Assembly (NCBI GenBank): GCA_021464525.1
Contig: JADRCO010000095.1
Span: 1-55,269 of the forward strand
Source of the DNA: Rhizophagus sp. LPA8_4_AMF
Taxonomy: Eukaryota > Glomeromycota > Glomeromycetes > Glomerales > Glomeraceae
Direction of reading: 5' to 3'
DNA: 55,269 nucleotides
The translations under genes were made by a program, and so were the position numbers. The notes under the pieces were generated by a model. The model did no database searches. It was not told the origin of the DNA and saw only the letters and a program-made list of their open reading frames with translations. Position 1 is the first letter of the stretch, and the number at the start of each line of letters is the position of its first letter. Positions 11,839 through 22,088 of the stretch are shown piece after piece.

Positions 11839-14138
11839 ATGTCTTACCGTCAAGATCCTAGAGATCATTATTACAATAATAATGGATTCGGTAATCAATA
11901 TCAAGGATATACTGATGGTTATCAACAAGGACAATTACCCTCTAATCCACGAATGCAAAATGATGGTTATAGACCTCCACTTCGTAACCCTTATTCAACA
12001 CCAAATCCAAATATAAAAGGTATTTTACTTTATCTATTTTTTTTTTTTTTTTACTTTATGCATTAAGGAGAAATCGAGGCAAGCGAAAAATGGTTCAATT
12101 TTAAATCTATTTCATATATTTCTAAAGAGATTAGATAATATAATGATTGAGTTTTAAATAATTGAATACTTGTCGAGGAATTGTTGAAAAGGTGAAAATA
12201 TGAACATAACAAATAATGATTGGTTGGTATACTTTTTAGGTCCATCACATGGTCGAACACCAGATGATGATGACAACGAATCTGTAGTCTCTTCCATCTA
12301 TTCTCAACCTAGTGTTGCTGGATTTACTCCTTCAAATAATATGCGATATCATCAAGAACAACCTTTAGAAACGACGGAACCACGCCGTCAATCATTATTA
12401 TATAATGATTATGAATATCCACACCCACCTTCTCCTTTTGCTGCTTCTACAAATACACATAATAGTGCGACAGGACTTACAACAGGATCATCTCAACAAG
12501 GTGTACCATTAATTGATCAGAACGAAAATAATTATATGTCAGATAACACGGGAGATAATTATTATCAAGAATATTCACAAAATGATTATCAAGATTATTC
12601 ACAAAATACTCAACCACAATATGACGCTCAAAATAATTATCAAGATTATTCACAAAATACACAACCTCAATATGACGCTCAAAATATATATCAAGATTAT
12701 TCACAAAATACACAACCACAATATGATACACATAATAATCAAGATTATTCACAAAATGCACGACCACAATATGATGTTTATAATGATTTCAATAATAATT
12801 TTCAGAGCGATGAAAAATATAATGATACGGATTCCCGCAATAATACTCTTACAGGACCCGATGGATCACATGATCCAAATCCATATGCCATGAATATTGA
12901 TTCGGGTAATGGAAAGGGTGCTCGACAATCAACGTCCGGAGATCATTATGTAGTAACCCCTAAAAAGGAACGAAGATGTGCTTTCTGTTCAAGAAAAACT
13001 TGTGTTATAATAACTTTTATTATTTTAGTGTTATTGGCAGCTGGCATGTATTTTGTATGGCCACGAATTCCTACTGTTACATTTTTATCAACATCTCCAG
13101 CAGGAGATGCAGAAATTACTACAGGTCCTACAGTTGTAAAAATGCCGATGGAACTTCAATTTCAATTGGACAATAGAGAGAATTGGTTACCTTATAAATT
13201 TAATTCACTTCAAATTGATGTGAGATTTTTTTTTATTTATTTATTAGGAATTTTGAATCATTATTTATTTCTTCATTCATATAACTAACTTCTTTTTTTT
13301 TATTTTCATCATTATTATTTAGGTCTTTGATGTAGGAAATCTTAAAAAAATTTCTTCTGGTGCCAGAAATGGTTTTTCAATACGAGGAAGAGCAACATCA
13401 ACAGTATCAATTCCTCTTCCGATTAATTATGAATCTTCAGGGCAGAACGATCCAATACTTCAAAATTTTATTGAATCATGTACTCAACCACAGGAACACA
13501 GTTTAAAACTTAGAGTTGAGATGAAAATGTTAATTATGGGATTAGATTGGGTTAAAAAACCAACAGTATCGATACCAGTTATAGATTTTCCATGTCCATT
13601 TAATATAACACGCCCACCAACAGCAGATCAAACTCCACCAGCACCAACAGATGAAACTAATCCAGCAACCCCCGCAGGTGATACACCAGCAGGTGAAACA
13701 CCACCAGCGGATGGAACACCAACACCGGGTGGAGCGCCAGCTCCAGCTGGAGCTCCGGCACCAGGAGCACCAGCACCAGCACCAGCAGATGGAGCACCAG
13801 CACCGGGTGGAGCGCCACCAGCGGGTGGAGCGCCAGCACCGGGAACGCCAGCACCAGGAGCTCCAGCACCGGGAGCGCCAGCACCAGGAGCTCCAGCACC
13901 AGGAGCCCCAGCACCGGGAACGCCAGCACCAGGAGCTCCAGCACCGGGAGCCCCAGCACCAGGAGCTCCAGCACCAGGAGCACCGGCTGAAGCAAAAGCA
14001 CCAGGAGCAGCACCAGGAGCAGCACCAGCACCGGCTGGAGCAAAAGCACCAGGAGCAGGCGAAGCACCAGCACCAGGAGCAGCACCACCAGCAAATGGAG
14101 CACCAGTAACAGCACCGGCAGATGGTGGGCCATTATAG
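11839..14138 (+). CDS. LEA2-like single-pass membrane protein with Tyr/Gln repeats and Pro-Ala-Gly tail
   Basis: Three exons: 11839-12019, 12240-13219 and 13323-14138, joined in frame ([11 protein letters not shown] and SLQID-VFDVGNL). The cytosolic N-terminal half is low in complexity, rich in Asn, Tyr and Gln, and holds four tandem units of about 17 residues built on [15 protein letters not shown] Lys/Arg/Cys patch ([14 protein letters not shown]) precedes one hydrophobic helix, [19 protein letters not shown]. The next ~150 residues resemble the LEA2/LEA14 fold, with [26 protein letters not shown] and a GLDW motif. The protein ends in roughly 170 residues of Ala-Pro-Gly repeats. Topology suggests an outward-facing LEA2 domain with a wall- or matrix-like tail. 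No enzyme motif is seen. The LEA2 assignment rests on pattern, not an alignment, and the biological role is unknown. Confidence 0.75.
12582..12779 (+). repeat. 51-bp tandem repeat in coding sequence (Tyr/Gln-rich)
   Basis: Four successive units encode variants of [16 protein letters not shown]. The first three are almost identical at DNA level; the fourth is shortened and diverged ([14 protein letters not shown]). The unit keeps frame, so copy number can change without breaking the protein. Confidence 0.8.
13640..14130 (+). repeat. Ala-Pro-Gly coding microsatellite/minisatellite
   Basis: Imperfect 9-, 12- and 15-bp units (GCACCAGGA, GCTCCAGCACCGGGA and relatives) encode APG/APAPG repeats. 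This is by far the GC-richest tract in the window. All three forward frames and one reverse frame stay open across it because of the periodicity. Confidence 0.85.
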
Positions 14139-14523
14139 TGAACACTGTAGTCTATTCTTTTTATTTATATGTTTTTGTTGGGTATTTATTTATACTTTCC
14201 ATCATTATTAATTATGCATAGTTCCGTGAATTATTCATAATATCTTTCTTTTCTCATATTAGTAATAGTAGTGTTTCACGCATTTTTATAAAAATCGATT
14301 TCCTTTTGAATTAATATTTATTAAAAATGAATTACGTGTAAAAAAGGGAAATTATTAGAGATTTAAATAATAATAAAAAAATAATAATATAATAATATCA
14401 ACTTTACTAATACTCTAACTCATATCTTCAAATAAAGAAATTTGAATTGGAAACATTGGTCATTTGCAAAGTTGAATCACCATTTTAATTTTTACAAAAA
14501 ACTATCAAAGTTGGATTATCATT
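14139..14523. other. Convergent 3' region between LEA2-like gene and PIG-B
   Basis: Two genes converge here. It is A/T-rich 3' UTR sequence with AATAAA-like words. Its right end holds the extra copy of a 39-bp tandem duplication of the PIG-B terminus (see 14468-14545). Confidence 0.5.
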
Positions 14524-14545
14524 TTAATTTTTACAAAAAGCTATC
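14468..14545. repeat. 39-bp tandem duplication over the PIG-B stop codon
   Basis: Units 14468-14506 and 14507-14545 differ at only a few bases and share CATTTTAATTTTTACAAAAA in near-identical form. The right unit carries the last PIG-B codons (IAFCKN and TAA). The left unit is an untranslated copy of them in the 3' UTR. Confidence 0.7.
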
Positions 14546-16845
14546 ACATCACCTCTCCTTCTCCAATCATCAATAAAATGAGAATTAAAAAATCTTGCAC
14601 ACTAAATTATTAAATAAAAATATTAGGTTTATTAATTAAAACAATAAAAATGAAAAAAAAAAAAAAAATGTTTAATAACTTACCTCTCTGTAATCTAGTT
14701 TTTCGAGAAAATGATTTAAATCGGGTAATAAAGCTTCAAACATTATCAAATAATTTGGCCATTTACGAAGTTTTAAATCAGTAGACAATGATGTTGAATT
14801 AATTGGCTCAAAATATATTTTAAGGAATTCGTGTGGATTATTATAAAATTGATCGGCTTCATCAACATAATTTTCAATATCAATTTCTTTACTAAAGAAA
14901 AAAAAAAAAAAAAAATTTTTTTTTTTTTTAAAAAAATTATAATAAATAAAAAAAAAACGCTTAAATTAACCTACCTCATTAAAGGAGGATCGCAAGTTAA
15001 ATACCACATGGATAAATTAAAATGAAAATTACTATAAAAAGGAGTTGAATTACAAGGCATCAAAAATCCTATTTCATGAATTTTTCCTGATCTAGCTTCA
15101 TTTCTTAAATAATTCATAACATCCACAACACCACGCTGATGTATTAAATTAGCATAAAAAGCTAATAGTATATTGGTAATTATCAAAAATATCACAATTA
15201 TTCTTGATATTTTTTTTTGATATTTTAAAGTAATTTCGCGTAAACAATATCCTGCGCACATTATCATAATAGGTAATAATGGATATATAAATCGAAATTC
15301 TTTATGACTTAATAAACTATAACTAAATATCATTAATATAATTAACCAAATTAATGTTTTAACAGATTGATGATGATAAGAAGGAAATTTTTTATCATTA
15401 TAAATGTCATATATGCCTTTAAGTATGAATGGTAATAATGTGGTTGTTATAAATGGTATACCCTGTGATAAATACCAATGCCATGGATGTGAACCGTAAA
15501 ATAATGAAATTGATTGTATTACATTAACATACAAAAAGTTAATCGGTACAAATACTATTTCACCATAAAATGTATAATCAATTAAGACTATCGTTGAAAT
15601 TGCAATAATCCTAAAATTGAGAATATGCCATTAATAAAATCATATACCATTTAAAATAACAAACCTATTTAAGAACTTACGTGATAAACAGCGTGTTTAA
15701 AATTATAGAGATAAGATGTTCCCTTGTTTTCCATAATAACTGTATACCAAGAAATCCCCAAACAATAACATTAGTTGGACGGAGAATACAACAAATTGCT
15801 GCCAAAGTTAACGAGATGCGTAATGCTCTATATGAATCATATAAAATTATAATTAATAATTAGCACATACACGGTTATTATAATTATAAAAAAGAAGTTA
15901 TACTTTATTCGATCATTCCAACTCATAAAATTTGAAAAAGAGGGCCATGGCCAATAATATAATGCCACAGTAGTCAGTACTGTTTCAATACTATTTGATA
16001 ACATCCTTATTGAGCAAAAGAAGTTAAACCAAGAAACAATAGAACAGAAAAGCTATTATAATTATAAAAAAAACGCGTCAAATTTATTATATCATTAAGG
16101 TCTAATATAAACTTATATATAAAAATATATATATATACATATATTTTGATATACATTCTTGTCAGAAATAAGAAAGGATACAGTCCAATTGGCGGTTGAT
16201 TCATTAAATAACTTTTTTGCTAACTTATAAGTATATAAATCTCCTATACCTGCAAATACCGCTTGAAAAATTCTTGGAGCATATATCTAGTTACAAATTA
16301 ATTTATTAGATATCAATACAAAATTAATCAAAGTGATTTTAAACTCAATTAATTCTTGAATCAAGATATTACAAACAAGTTCCCTTTGTCGAGACCGAGA
16401 ATTGCTAAAATTTTATAAAGAGTTGCAAATAATAAAGGATGAGCGATACTTCTTATTTTCTCCTTCCATTCCCAAGTCAAATATCCGTATGTAAAAAAAA
16501 AAAAAATTATTAAGAAATAATATGATACTGCATATATATATATATATTATTATTTTTTTACAAAGCAAAAAAACTAAATAAAAATAGTTTAGGATATCCA
16601 AAAACCAAATAATGAGCGACTTCAACTGATTGCCAATATTCGTCGGGATTGAAATATGTTTTCGTAAATATAGCATTTATTATTCGGAATAAAATTAAAC
16701 AACTTAATAATCGATTTTGATTATTTAAAATTAAATTTAATGGTTTCTTTTCTTTAGAATTTTCTTCACTTTCTTCAATAAAATTTTCGTTCTGCTCAAT
16801 TACATTTGACGTGTCGGTTTTTTTGCGATAATTTAATTTATTCAT
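14524..16845 (-). CDS. GPI10: GPI mannosyltransferase III (PIG-B/GPI10, GT22 family)
   Basis: ER multi-pass enzyme that adds the third mannose of the GPI anchor from dolichol-phosphate-mannose. The ATG at 16845 opens a polar N-terminus, then TYFNPDEYWQSVEVAHYLVF, holding the catalytic acidic pair of the GT22 fold. The family motifs GYLTWEW, SIRMLSNSIETVLT, LRPTNVIVW, FYGSHPWHWYLSQG and HKEFRFIYP all match human PIGB in order. The last exon ends FNSHFIDDWRRRGDVIAFCKN, with TAA at 14524-14526. About eight exons. Two introns look U12-type: 16491-16597 (AT-AC) and 16053-16181 (donor GTATCCTTT). The conserved protein junctions VFGYGYL and NWTLFCSIVSWF are restored only with those splice points. 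The gene is head to head with AP-1 mu. Confidence 0.92.
16053..16181 (-). other. U12-type GT-AG intron in PIG-B
   Basis: The donor reads ACT|GTATCCTTTC, matching the minor-spliceosome consensus RTATCCTTT at every position. The acceptor is ATAATAG|CTTTTC. The junction is phase 0 and gives NWT-LFCSIVSWF, which aligns with human PIGB WVFFCQLCSWF. The branch site is unclear: ACCTTAAT lies about 45 nt from the acceptor and a weaker TTTGAC about 27 nt away. Confidence 0.7.
16491..16597 (-). other. U12-type AT-AC intron in PIG-B
   Basis: The intron starts ATATCCTAAAC after ...TTTGG and ends TTTTTTAC before ATACGGATATTTG. The join GG|A TAC GGA TAT restores VFGYGYLTWEW, the invariant PIG-B motif. No GT-AG choice gives it. 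A branch-like TTTCTTAAT sits about 19 nt before the terminal AC. Confidence 0.85.
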
Positions 16846-17000
16846 GTTTAAATTTTTTTATGAATATCACTGTGATAAAAACTAAAAAAAAAAAATTTTT
16901 TTGGTGTTACAAGATATCAATCTTAAATTGTGCTATTTTCAACTTCTCAGTTCTCGGAAAATTTAATCTTTTACGTTTTTAAGGAAAATTGTAATAAAAG
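16846..17000. promoter_or_regulatory. Shared divergent promoter, PIG-B / AP-1 mu
   Basis: 155 bp lie between the two ATGs. The interval is A/T-rich with an A run next to the PIG-B side; no TATA box stands out. Confidence 0.45.
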
Positions 17001-18964
17001 ATGGCTTCAGCTGTATTTGTATTAGATCTTAAAGGAAAGGTTCTCATATCACGAAATTATCGTGGGGACATACCAATGTCTGCCGTTGAGAAATTTATGC
17101 CGCTTGTATTAGAGGCTGAGGAAGAACAACAAGCTCCAACTCCTTGTTTTACACATGAAGGTGTCAATTACCTGTATATACGACATAATAATTTATACCG
17201 TATCCTTTTTTCCAGAAAGATTTAATGTATTTATTTTAATAAGGATGTATAGAACCTATGGTTTAGCTAGATCATAAGAATTAAACGATATATCCAATTC
17301 GATTATTTTTCCTTCACATATATCATTTATATTTTATTCTGAACAGTATTGGCTATAACAAAGAAAAATTCAAATGCTACAACAATTCTTTTATTCCTTC
17401 ATAAATTGACGGAGGTAAATCAAACTTTGAGTTTTTTAATTTTGAGATTCTTTGATCTTTGAAACTATTATATAGCCAAAACGTAAAAAGATGCATAAAT
17501 TTAATCTTATTAATTCTTTAATATAAATTTATTTAAAAAAAAGGTTTTTACAGAATATTTTAAGGAACTTGAGGAAGAATCAATTAGAGATAACTTTGTA
17601 ATTATTTATGAACTTTTAGATGAAATGATGGATTTTGGTTATCCACAAACTACTGAAACAAAAATATTACAAGAGTAAGTCAAGAAATTATTAAATAAAG
17701 AAATCTTTTTATTAATAGAGTTTTAACTAATTTTACAATATCAAAAAAAAAAAAAAAAAATTATGATTAGGTATATAACTCAAGAATCACATAAATTAGA
17801 AATTCAAGTAAGACCACCGATGGCTGTTACAAATGCAGTGTCATGGAGATCAGAAGGAATAAAATATAGGAAGAACGAAGTATTTTTAGATGTAATTGAA
17901 TCTGTAAATTTATTAGTTAATGCAAACGGAAATGTATTACGTAGTGAAATTCTTGGAGTAATTAAAATGAAATGTTATTTAAGTGGTATGCCAGAATTAA
18001 GATTAGGTTTAAATGATAAAGTTATGTTTGAAAGTACTGGACGTTCTTCTTCAAGAGGAAAAGCTATTGAAATGGAAGATGTTAAGTTTCATCAGTGTGT
18101 CAGATTATCTAGATTTGAAAATGATCGTACCATTTCTTTTATACCACCTGATGGCGAATTTGAATTAATGAGCTATCGTTTGAATACGCAGGTAAAAAGG
18201 ATTTAATTGAATTTATTTGGTTGAAGATTAAAACTTATCGGGATAATTTGTTAGGTTAAACCTTTGATTTGGGTTGAAGCTCTCGTAGAAAGTTATACTG
18301 GCTCTAGAATAGAATATATGATTAAAGCAAAAGCTCAATTTAAAAGACGTTCTACTGCAAATAATGTTGAAATAAATGTGCCTGTACCAGATGATGCTGA
18401 TTCTCCAAAATTTAGGGTAGGTAAAAACAATAATATTGTTCATTTGAGTTTTACTTAGCTCTTCAACATTTCTTTTAAAATAATGTTATCTTATTATAGA
18501 GTAGTATTGGATCGGTTCATTATGCTCCAGAAAAATCATGTCTTGTATGGAAGATTAAACAATTCCAAGGCGGTAAAGAATTTTTAATGAGAGCTCATTT
18601 TGGGTTGCCCTCCGTTAAAAATGGTAAGTACCAAAATTTATGTTAATATTTGGGGAATAAATATAAATATTTTTATTGTTAAAATAATTTGTAGTTGATG
18701 ATCCTGATAAAAAGCCTCCGATTGGAGTAAAATTTGAGATACCATATTTTACAACTTCGGGTATTCAAGTACGTTATTTAAAAATTGTTGAAAAAAGTGG
18801 TTATCAAGCTTTACCTTGGGTTAGATATATTACTCAAAATGGAGGTAATTATCATGTGTGTGTGTATATATTGTACAACGTTGATTCTAACATTAATTTA
18901 CAATTTAGATTATCAACTACGTCTACCAGAAAGTATTAAAAACAACAAAATGACTCCTATTTAA
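17001..18964 (+). CDS. APM1: AP-1 clathrin adaptor complex subunit mu
   Basis: Medium subunit of AP-1, which recruits clathrin and tyrosine-motif cargo at the trans-Golgi network and endosomes. The N-terminal longin-like part reads [20 protein letters not shown] and [17 protein letters not shown]. Then come [33 protein letters not shown] and the mu homology domain: [60 protein letters not shown] and [20 protein letters not shown]. The protein ends NKMTPI with TAA at 18962-18964. About 425 residues, close to family length, and near-collinear with human AP1M1. The first intron (17200-17346) has a U12-type donor; the others are GT-AG with ordinary donors. Confidence 0.95.
17200..17346 (+). other. 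U12-type GT-AG intron in AP-1 mu
   Basis: The donor TACC|GTATCCTTTTTT is a full match to the U12 consensus; the acceptor is CTGAACAG|TATTGG. The phase-1 join gives NNLYLLAITKK, collinear with human NNLYLVATSKK. A TTCCTTCAC branch-like site lies about 30 nt before the acceptor, at the long end of the usual range. Confidence 0.7.
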
Positions 18965-19288
18965 ATATTAATAAGAGCATGTGAAGGGGAGTTGATTATA
19001 AATTTTTATTTAATGATTATAATTATCCTATAAGAATGTGGATAAGCTATAGATATAGATGCCTCACCTATAACTAGTTTATTATAATACCTTTATTCAT
19101 AGATAAACTCTAGTTATAATTTTTATTTTCCCTTTTAATAATAATTTAAAATGGTATAATGAATAAATTATATTTTATCTATTTCATTTCAATTCAACCT
19201 CTTAAATTTTAAGAGAAGTAGGAGACTAAACAAATAAAACAAATACAAAACCATTGTCCGTATGCATAATAACCTACTTAAAATATTT
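18965..19288. other. Convergent 3' region, AP-1 mu / GMPPA
   Basis: 324 bp of A/T-rich DNA shared by two converging 3' ends. Apart from a TATTTTAT-rich stretch, nothing is identifiable. Confidence 0.5.
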
Positions 19289-20977
19289 TTACATCAAAAC
19301 TTCGTTATGACAATTAGATCTCAATTCTTTATGGGGTAAAACAATACAATTACGAATAATAATTTCATCTTTAACCATAACTTCATTAGCTATCGAGAAA
19401 AAGTTTAGAGGGTTAAAATTTACTTCATAATTAAAGGATAAAAAATTTAAATTAAAATGTAGCTTACCAAGAATGGTGATCGATTGAACTTTAACGCCAT
19501 TTTGTGTAATAACGGTTTCTTCATTTGTTACTGGTGTGCCTTCAACACGAGCCCAAGTTCCAATTTTTGAACCCCACCCAATAACACTATGTAAGATACA
19601 ACTATTCGCTTTAATTTCTACATTATCAAGAATAATTGAATCCTTGATACGAACTCCTTTACCCACAACTACACGAGGTCCTATAGTTACGTTTGGTCCA
19701 ATCTAATCGAAATGAAAGAAAAAATTTAGAATAAAAAATAAATAATCTTTTACATATTATTAAAGAAACAAACCTTTGCACTTGGATCAACAAATGCTGT
19801 AGGATGTTTATAAACACATCCCTCAATTGTTGGTCCACCTTGTTCATTTTTTAATAGTCGATCAGGATTTGTTTTCAAATACTGTTCTAAATATAATGCA
19901 TTGGCAGGAACTGCGGAACTTTATATAAATTGTTCTATTTAATTAGATTATGCTTTATGTAACAATACAATTAAACGATTAAATTCATAATATTTACCTA
20001 GCTGTTTTAATTTGCCTCCAAAAGTCAGTTGTAACATAGACATATAATTTTTTAGATTCAGCCAATGAACGAAGTAAATCTTGCTCTAGTCGAAGTTTAT
20101 CATCATCAGTAGTTACTAACGGATCACGACTTTAATTTACAAAAATTAAGAAGTTAAGGAAATCTATAATAATAAATTGTATATTATTCCTTTAAAGGAA
20201 TAACCATAAAAGGATACTCGACTCGATGTTGTTTATTTTCCATGGCCTTTTTCATTTCATTGAAAATGTCACAGTTAAATAAATAAATACCACAACTAAT
20301 CAAATCAGAAATAAAGCTTTCTGGTTTCTCAACATAATGTAAAACTTCATTACTTTCGGGTTTAGCAACAAGATATCCATATCTTTTTGCAGCCTCACGA
20401 GCAACCTAATAAAAAAAAACATTATATACATATGAATTGAATGTAAAATAATAATTTCTTTTTATAATTTAATTACCTTTGTACCTAAAATCGTACATAA
20501 ACCCTGATGTGTATTGTGGAATTCCATCATTTCTTTCAGTGGAAAACTACAAGCAACATCCGCATTAAGCACGAATATTTGTTTTGGATCACCTCGTTGA
20601 ATTTCATCTCTAAAATGATAAATTCCACCCGCAGTTCCCAAAGACTGATACTCTCGAAAATATCTAAAACAAATTTTTAAAAATTAAATCAATTTTTGAC
20701 GCGAATTATTATTAAATTAAGAATCCATTATTTACCGAATATTAATTTTTGGGAATTCTCTTGCAGCATCATCAATAAATCTTTGAAAAATCGAGTCTTC
20801 ATAAAATCCAATTAATAAAACCTCTTTCAACCCTTCAATTTTCGATAATGCTTCCAAATGATGCCAGATGATTGGATGACCCGCTACTGGAAACAAAGGC
20901 TTTGGGATATTAAGAGAAAGTGGTCGAAATCTCGTACCACGAGAAGGCCCACCGACTAGAATAATAGCTTTATGCAT
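19289..20977 (-). CDS. GMPPA: Mannose-1-phosphate guanylyltransferase alpha-type (GMPPA)
   Basis: GDP-mannose pyrophosphorylase family. In animals GMPPA is the GDP-mannose-sensing regulatory partner of the catalytic beta subunit (yeast Psa1). The first ATG is 20977, giving MHKAIILVGGPSRGTRFRPL, the nucleotidyl-transferase signature. Then come LFPVAGHPIIWHHLEAL, LGTAGGIYHFRDEI, FVLNADVACSFPL, LHYVEKPESFISDLISCGIY and a C-terminal left-handed beta-helix: GPNVTIGPRVVVGKGVRIKD, LHSVIGWGSKIGTWARVEGT and NCIVLPHKELRSNCHNEVLM. VEGTP and the VLPHKEL ending are GMPPA features and separate it from the beta subunit. About 410 residues in eight exons. One intron (20130-20217) carries consensus U12 donor and branch motifs. 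Confidence 0.92.
20130..20217 (-). other. U12-type GT-AG intron in GMPPA, consensus donor and branch site
   Basis: The donor GTCGA|GTATCCTTTTAT and the branch site TTCCTTAAC, 24 nt before the acceptor AAATTAAAG|TCGTGATCC, both equal the minor-spliceosome consensus. The join GTC GA|T CGT GAT gives HRVDRDPLVTTDDDKLRLEQ. Reading through instead gives a few extra codons and then an in-frame TAA. Confidence 0.88.
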
Positions 20978-21150
20978 ATTCAAGTTTTTTTTTAAAAAAA
21001 AATAAAAATAAAAATTTGGGAAAGCAACTTTTTGATTTGAATTTGAATTCGATCTACAAATTGTACAAAATCGTACATCACTTAGTACACCCGATCGTGT
21101 AACCTATTAACAACTGAAAAATTATCATTTTTTTTTTAAGCGAGAAAAAA
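20978..21150. promoter_or_regulatory. Shared divergent promoter, GMPPA / Tim17-like
   Basis: 173 bp lie between the start codons. A-rich on both flanks, with a repeated GTACA.AAATCGTACATC-like core (21061-21080). Confidence 0.45.
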
Positions 21151-22029
21151 ATGAATATTTCGGATAAAGAATCACGCGATCAAATTCTCCGAGGAACTTT
21201 TTATTCAGGTATATAAATAATTAAATTTTTGGAATAATGATTTCACCTATTTTAAATTAATTAATTATTTTCTTTAAGCCGGAGTAGGAGCAACTACAGG
21301 ATATTTAGTTGCGTATATAAAAAATGAACCTAGATTTCACTATACAATATTTACAGGAATAAATTGTGGAATTTTTGGGTTAACATTTTTCAGTAAGCTA
21401 GAAGTTCGAAAAAAAAGAATGGTTTTAATTTTATAATTTAAAAATTTTCCTAATTTAAAATTTTGATAGGTATTAGAGATGCTTGTTTATCTTTTCAAAA
21501 AAGTAAAAACCCTGATTATGGATTATTAAATTCTCAAACAAGAGATATTGATGAACTTATAAGTAGTACATTTTCTGGCGGTTTAACTGGTGGATTATTG
21601 TCTGTTTTAAACCGTAAGTAAAAAGTTTTGATAGTTGCACACACTCCTTTTTTAAAGGTTTCTTATATGTTAAAAATTTTGAACTAAAAAGGTGGCCGAG
21701 GAGCAGCTTTACCGGGATTTATTATATTCTCTACTATATGTGGTGCGGGACAAATATGTTATTCTACCATATATAATTACAGACAAACATTAATTCTTAG
21801 ATCAAATCAAGATAATAAATCTTCTAATACATCCCAGAATATACCTGATGATAATACCAAAGAAACAAATATTCAAAATAAAAAAAAGAAACACATTTTT
21901 TTAGATTGGTTAGCTGCAATAAAATGGTCACCAGTTACAAAATTATCCGAAGAAGAATATCGAGATCTTATGAAAGTTAAAGAACAACAATTAGAAAAAG
22001 AAAAATATGCTAATAAAAAATTGGATTAA
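21151..22029 (+). CDS. Small multi-pass membrane protein, Tim17/22/23-like
   Basis: Four exons from the ATG at 21151 to the TAA at 22027-22029, about 220 residues. The central region has two or three hydrophobic segments (AGVGATTGYLVAYI, FTGINCGIFGLTFFSIRD, ALPGFIIFSTICGAGQICY). It also carries a Gly-rich motif, SGGLTGGLLSVLNRGGRGA, of the sort found in Tim17/Tim22/Tim23 proteins. The C-terminal third is charged and Lys-rich (NKKKKHIFLDWLAAIKWSPV, then LMKVKEQQLEKEKYANKKLD). If the family guess is right it would sit in the mitochondrial inner membrane, perhaps as a translocase or respiratory-complex assembly factor. The gene structure is firm; the function is tentative. Divergent partner of GMPPA and convergent with LSM7. 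Confidence 0.7.
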
Positions 22030-22088
22030 TTTTGACATTCTTAAAAAGTGACTCGTATTAAATGTTTTAATAACATTTTTTATAAATC

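Noticed and set aside
12477-12893. Overlapping plus- and minus-strand frames over the Tyr/Gln repeat
   Set aside because: Same cause: in-frame periodicity of the 51-bp unit. The main frame is fixed by the exons on both sides.
13651-14145. Long open frames in another forward frame (Gln/His-rich) and on the minus strand (Leu/Val-rich) across the Ala-Pro-Gly tract
   Set aside because: They are by-products of a GC-rich repeat with unit lengths divisible by three, which keeps every frame open. The APG frame continues the LEA2-like protein.
20977-20983. Slightly longer starts for GMPPA (20983), ABCF3 (22823) and HMG gene 2 (54602)
   Set aside because: Those upstream codons are TTG, not ATG. The first ATGs (20977, 22865, 54575) give the expected N-termini.
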